From Heterobilharzia americana (taxonomy: Eukaryota; Platyhelminthes; Trematoda; Strigeidida; Schistosomatidae): a stretch of DNA of 64,000 bases. A program made the position numbers and the translations under genes. The notes beneath the pieces were generated by a model. The model saw nothing but the letters and a program-made list of their open reading frames with translations. It did no database searches and had not been told where the DNA came from. Positions 60,537 through 64,000 of the stretch are shown here, one piece after another. Each line of letters opens with the position of its first letter. The first letter of the stretch is position 1. The stretch spans positions 46,793,920-46,857,919 of the forward strand of contig OX104128.1 of the NCBI GenBank assembly GCA_944470555.2, written 5' to 3'.

Positions 60537-61806
60537 GGTGATGATCTGCCACTCGGGTTCCTGGTGGAACATAGGGCTTCAGTAGCAAGTCTCCATTTCA
60601 CTCTCTTCTCTGTGGTCTTTCGAACCTGACTCCACGACAGCCCACAAGCTTTCATTTCTTCCTCACACCATCTCGTCCATGTCACCCTCAGCTGGGACGC
60701 CCAACTCGTCGCTTCCCATGTGGCTTCCACTCGAGGAACTGGTCTGGTGCGTGATGTCCCCGAATAGTTTTCTCAGTGTATGTCCAATCCAACGCATCTA
60801 CACTTTCTTCTGCAAATTTGTTGGGCGATGGGTTCTTGCTTCGTTGGTTCGTTGCCAGGCCAGATTTCGTTGTTGCTAATTCTTGTTATTCTGGCCACCT
60901 GATTAACAATATCGAGCGTAGATGTTAGCTGTTAATGAATGCCTTTTGCTTGTTGGAAATGTTTTTCGTGACGCACCAAGATTCAGAACCATGTAGAAGC
61001 AATGACTTGACGTTGGTGTGAAATATCCGGATTATGTTCTTTATGCTAAGTACAGTAGATCTTCACACTGGTTTCAGTTTAGTGAAAGCCTGTCATGCTG
61101 TCTTTCCGGTACTGGCTTTGACGTTCTCATCTGTGCCGCCGCAGCCACCTGTAGTCTAAACAATGTTGCTAAGGCAGGCAGGCGGAAGAAACTACCTCCT
61201 TCAGGTTTCTCGCGTTGATGGTGATTGGTGCCTGTTGCTGATGGTGTTGTTGGTTGGATATCTTCATCACCTCTGTCTTCTCTACATTCACCTGAAGGAA
61301 GTCTTATCTTCCCTGGCTCTTCTGTCAACTTGTTTGTTTTTGCCTATAGATCTTCGGGTTTGTGCGACAAGACACTAGACATAAATCATCGTCGATGAAA
61401 TCCAAATATTCTAACCTATTCTCATCGGAACAGAGTATGCCCCTCTTCTTGCTCCTCACAGTTTGTTGTAAGATCTAGTCGACCACAATCAACATAATCA
61501 TCGGTGATAGTTGGCGGCAACCTTATCTTACTCCTTCTGTCTTCACATCAAAGGCAACAATGAGCTTTCATTTGTGAATCGCTTGTCATGTAGCATCATG
61601 TAGCGTATAACTGCTGTTGAATGAGGCTGATAAAGGTTCGCGGTACTAAAATCGTAGTGTTCAATCAGCTGCCTACCAAATTACTGCTCGGTTGATGCTG
61701 TTAAAGGCCTTTTCAAAGTTGATGAAGTTGAGGTAGAGGTTTGTCAGACTGCTCGTTCTATGCTCTGTTCTATGATGATGCATAGTGCAAGGTTGCATTT
61801 TCGTCC
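60537..61806 (-). mobile_element. RTE fragment, copy 4 (RT to 3' end), left half of a head-to-head pair
   Basis: On the minus strand this runs from RT sequence (homologous to the HVQTKLQ block) at 61,806 to the 3' end near 60,537. It has the FADD region (now LDFIDDDLC, about 61,385-61,410) and the C-terminal region TWTRWCEEEMKACGLSWSQV (60,494-60,730). The 109 bp missing in copies 1 and 2 are present. The right edge joins abruptly to oppositely oriented RTE sequence at 61,807. The outer about 385 bp (60,555-60,940) are nearly identical, inverted, to 62,473-62,859. Confidence 0.9.
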
Positions 61807-61807
61807 T

Positions 61808-62875
61808 CACACTGAGTTTCTAGTGGCTATCATGATTTTACCAATGGCATCGAAGGGTTTCTGTCTCATGCAGTGAGAACCAATCTCTTATAGCACGATC
61901 ATGACAGCAAGATTCAACCCAAAAGACAGAGAAGTGACAATCATGCAATGCTACACTGTGCACCTACGACTAATGCAGATCAGCAATCAGTACTGGACAA
62001 CACCCCAACTTGAGAAATCAAAATTCTAATGGGTGGGGTGTCACGAATGGCAAACTGGGAGCGGACAACAAGCGAAGAGAACCAACCATGGATGGAGAGG
62101 AACTCGGTGAAATGAACGATAATGGAGAACAATTGGCAGACTTCTGCGAGTTTAATTATCTGGTGATTGGAGGCAGGAATATTCATAAAACAACATGGAT
62201 CTGATTTCACCAGATGGACACAGTAAAAACTAGGGCAGTTTCATTTCGATCTGAAGAAAGTGAAGGTGCAGCCTACTGGACACAAGATCAGTTCAGGAAG
62301 AGGAATAGATGTAGGTTCAATTCACTCACTATCTAACGTGAGGGACCTCTAAAACCAAGTTGAAAGTTTCAAAGAAACTGTTGTTGGACCAGAGTTGAAG
62401 TTCAACACACTGAACAGGAAGTGAAGGACTAATCTACAAAGAACATCTTCAGAATTTCCAGTAAAGTACAGACATTCATCAACAGCTAACATCTACGCTC
62501 GATATTGTTAATCAGGTGGCCAGAATAACAAGAATTAGCAACAACGAAATCTGGCCTGGCAACGAACCAACGAAGCAAGAACCCATCGCCCAACAAATTT
62601 GCAGAAGAAAGTGTAGATGTGTTGGATTGGACATACACTGAGAAAACCATTCGGGGACATCACGCACCAGACCAGTTCCTCGAGTGGAAGCCACATGGGA
62701 AGCGACGAGTTGGGCGTCCCAGCTGAGGGTGACATGGACGAGATGGTGTGAGGAAGAAATGAAAGCTTGTGGGCTGTCGTGGAGTCAGGTTCGAAAGACC
62801 ACAGAGAAGAGAGTGAAATGGAGACTTGCTACTGAAGCCCTATGTTCCACCAGGAACCCAAGGGACAAATAATGA
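61808..62875 (+). mobile_element. RTE fragment, copy 5, right half of a head-to-head pair, internally deleted
   Basis: This starts abruptly inside the endonuclease (CACACTGAG..., equal to about 19,150 in copy 2) and continues to the linker near 62,450. It then jumps, at about 62,453, to the C-terminal region, losing about 1.7 kb including all of the RT. It ends in AGGAACCCAAGGGACAAA and an AAT-rich tail. The endonuclease frames are broken (LGADNKRREPTMDGEELGEM at 62,040-62,110). The C-terminal frame 62,684-62,872 encodes the same peptide as the inverted arm on the left. Confidence 0.9.
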
Positions 62876-62887
62876 ATAATAATATTA

Positions 62888-63084
62888 ATTTTTTTGAGTG
62901 TGTGCCCTTCAATTGCCAAGTTGCAATGTGCGTATGAACAAAACACACACAAGAGGTTTGGATAAAGCCGCTGTACTTTAGTGCAATATAATTGGTTGGA
63001 CAGAGAGATTGATTACTGAATCTTTGTTCATCGAATCAACCCGCAACATATGTAGTAGAATTGAAGCAGCTTCCATAGCGGAGA
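62888..63084. other. AT-rich stretch without a supportable gene
   Basis: I recognise nothing here. Confidence 0.45.
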
Positions 63085-63308
63085 TATAGAATGTTTTACT
63101 ACCGATAAAAACAAATCATATGAGGTGATATAGATCTAAAAATCAAATGTCGAAATTTATGTGATTACATTGATATGACTATGAGCAATATTTTACAATC
63201 GAAAAGTCATTTAGTAAATAATACTGCATCTCTGTGTGTTATAAGTCGTATAAACTAATCTAATATGGAGTTGAATTATACCACAGTGCCAAAGTATTAC
63301 ACATATTA
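63085..63308. repeat. Dispersed repeat, unknown family, copy 2
   Basis: This is the partner of 33,512-33,735, in the same orientation. Shared blocks include GATAAAAACAAA, CATTGATATGA, AGTAAATAATACTG and TACCACAGTG, in the same order and spacing. No feature identifies the element type. Confidence 0.65.
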
Positions 63309-64000
63309 TTGACACCTGACTTCACGCTGATTTTGGAGTTATATTTTGGAAGTGTATTGTCTGTGCACTTAAGAATAATCTTCTTGAGGACTCAACTGCC
63401 CATTGTATTTGAAACTATTCGGAAAATTATTTTTATTCCCGATAGAAGTTCAGAGGTATTACCACTCGATTATTCATATAGTGTTAAATGATATAGGCTT
63501 TAACACTCAATTTTCCAGATATGCCATGTTTAGAAGTGCTAAAAAGCCCAAGAACTGTATGTCACGCTTCCTGATACAGACTTATGTGTCTTTTTTGTCT
63601 TATACTTTATTGTATTTATGATATTAGGATATTTGGTGTGAAAATCAACTTTTAGAAGAAGACAGGTACATTTTTCACAATTAGCGTATTGACTTATTTC
63701 AATAAACAGTAGTGGTAATGTGTTCAGATCCGTAAGCAGCTAATTTAATACACCGGAAATATGTTTATTTGCTTACTGACAGAATCTAATGAAAGCCACT
63801 ATTTAATGAGGAGAATTTTTCATTCGCATGTATGCATAGTTTGACTTACGAGACCAATAATATCTCTCCATAAAACTTCATATGTTTTATGATTTCTATG
63901 ACAGTAAAGCGGTATAACTCATTTCTGATCATTCTGATTCATACGATTAACCCAGATTTTCCTCTATCTTGATTGCTTCCTCTCCTGGAATATGATAAAT
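63309..64000. other. AT-rich stretch without a supportable gene
   Basis: Two short overlapping frames (63,309-63,621, +) have no domain. Nothing else was seen up to the window edge. Confidence 0.5.

Noticed and set aside
1..64000. CRISPR arrays, bacterial operons, riboswitches or rRNA
   Set aside because: No regularly spaced repeats, prokaryotic gene organisation or rRNA-like sequence was seen. The window is eukaryotic.

Overview
The window is AT-rich, repeat-laden animal DNA with no host protein-coding gene that I can support. The repeats point to a schistosome (blood fluke) or close trematode relative. They are tRNA-headed short repeats that end in hammerhead-ribozyme folds (the Smalpha type known from Schistosoma), an RTE-clade (SR2-like) non-LTR retrotransposon, and several decayed Penelope-like elements (PLEs) with GIY-YIG endonuclease domains. 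I cannot name the species from sequence alone.

Layout. 1-2,887: minus-strand RTE copy whose 3' end lies outside the window. About 5.5-7.2 kb: a hammerhead repeat, a long terminal-inverted-repeat (MITE-like) element and the C-terminus of a PLE (+). 7.2-16.6 kb: mostly featureless, with a (TA)n tract, a G-quadruplex motif, one near-complete Smalpha-like unit (11.7-12.0 kb) and tRNA-like fragments. 16.66-17.87 kb: the best PLE relic, with RT (YVDD) and GIY-YIG (minus). 18,688-21,947: a second RTE copy (+). 22-40 kb: mainly unannotatable AT-rich DNA with scattered hammerhead repeats (25.2, 26.8, 29.1, 29.7, 38.9 kb) and a PLE C-terminal relic (32 kb). 40.1-41.1 kb: a cluster of Smalpha-like units. 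43.8-46.0 kb: two PLE relics. 47.8 kb: the most convincingly folded hammerhead repeat. 52,884-56,135: a near full-length RTE copy with an exact 13-bp target-site duplication. 57.46-58.04 kb: a small Smalpha-like array with an internal inversion. 60.12-62.88 kb: RTE fragments, including two head-to-head copies with near-identical arms.

How the parts relate. Every recognisable protein domain here belongs to a retroelement: APE-type endonuclease plus RT for RTE, and RT plus GIY-YIG for PLE. All are broken by stops or frameshifts. RTE copies 1 and 2 share one 109-bp deletion that removes the catalytic FADD box, yet their flanks differ. This suggests a defective lineage copied in trans. The hammerhead repeats have pol III-like heads and no proteins, so they too would depend on outside machinery. 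The window is best read as intergenic or long-intron DNA that records several retroelement lineages.
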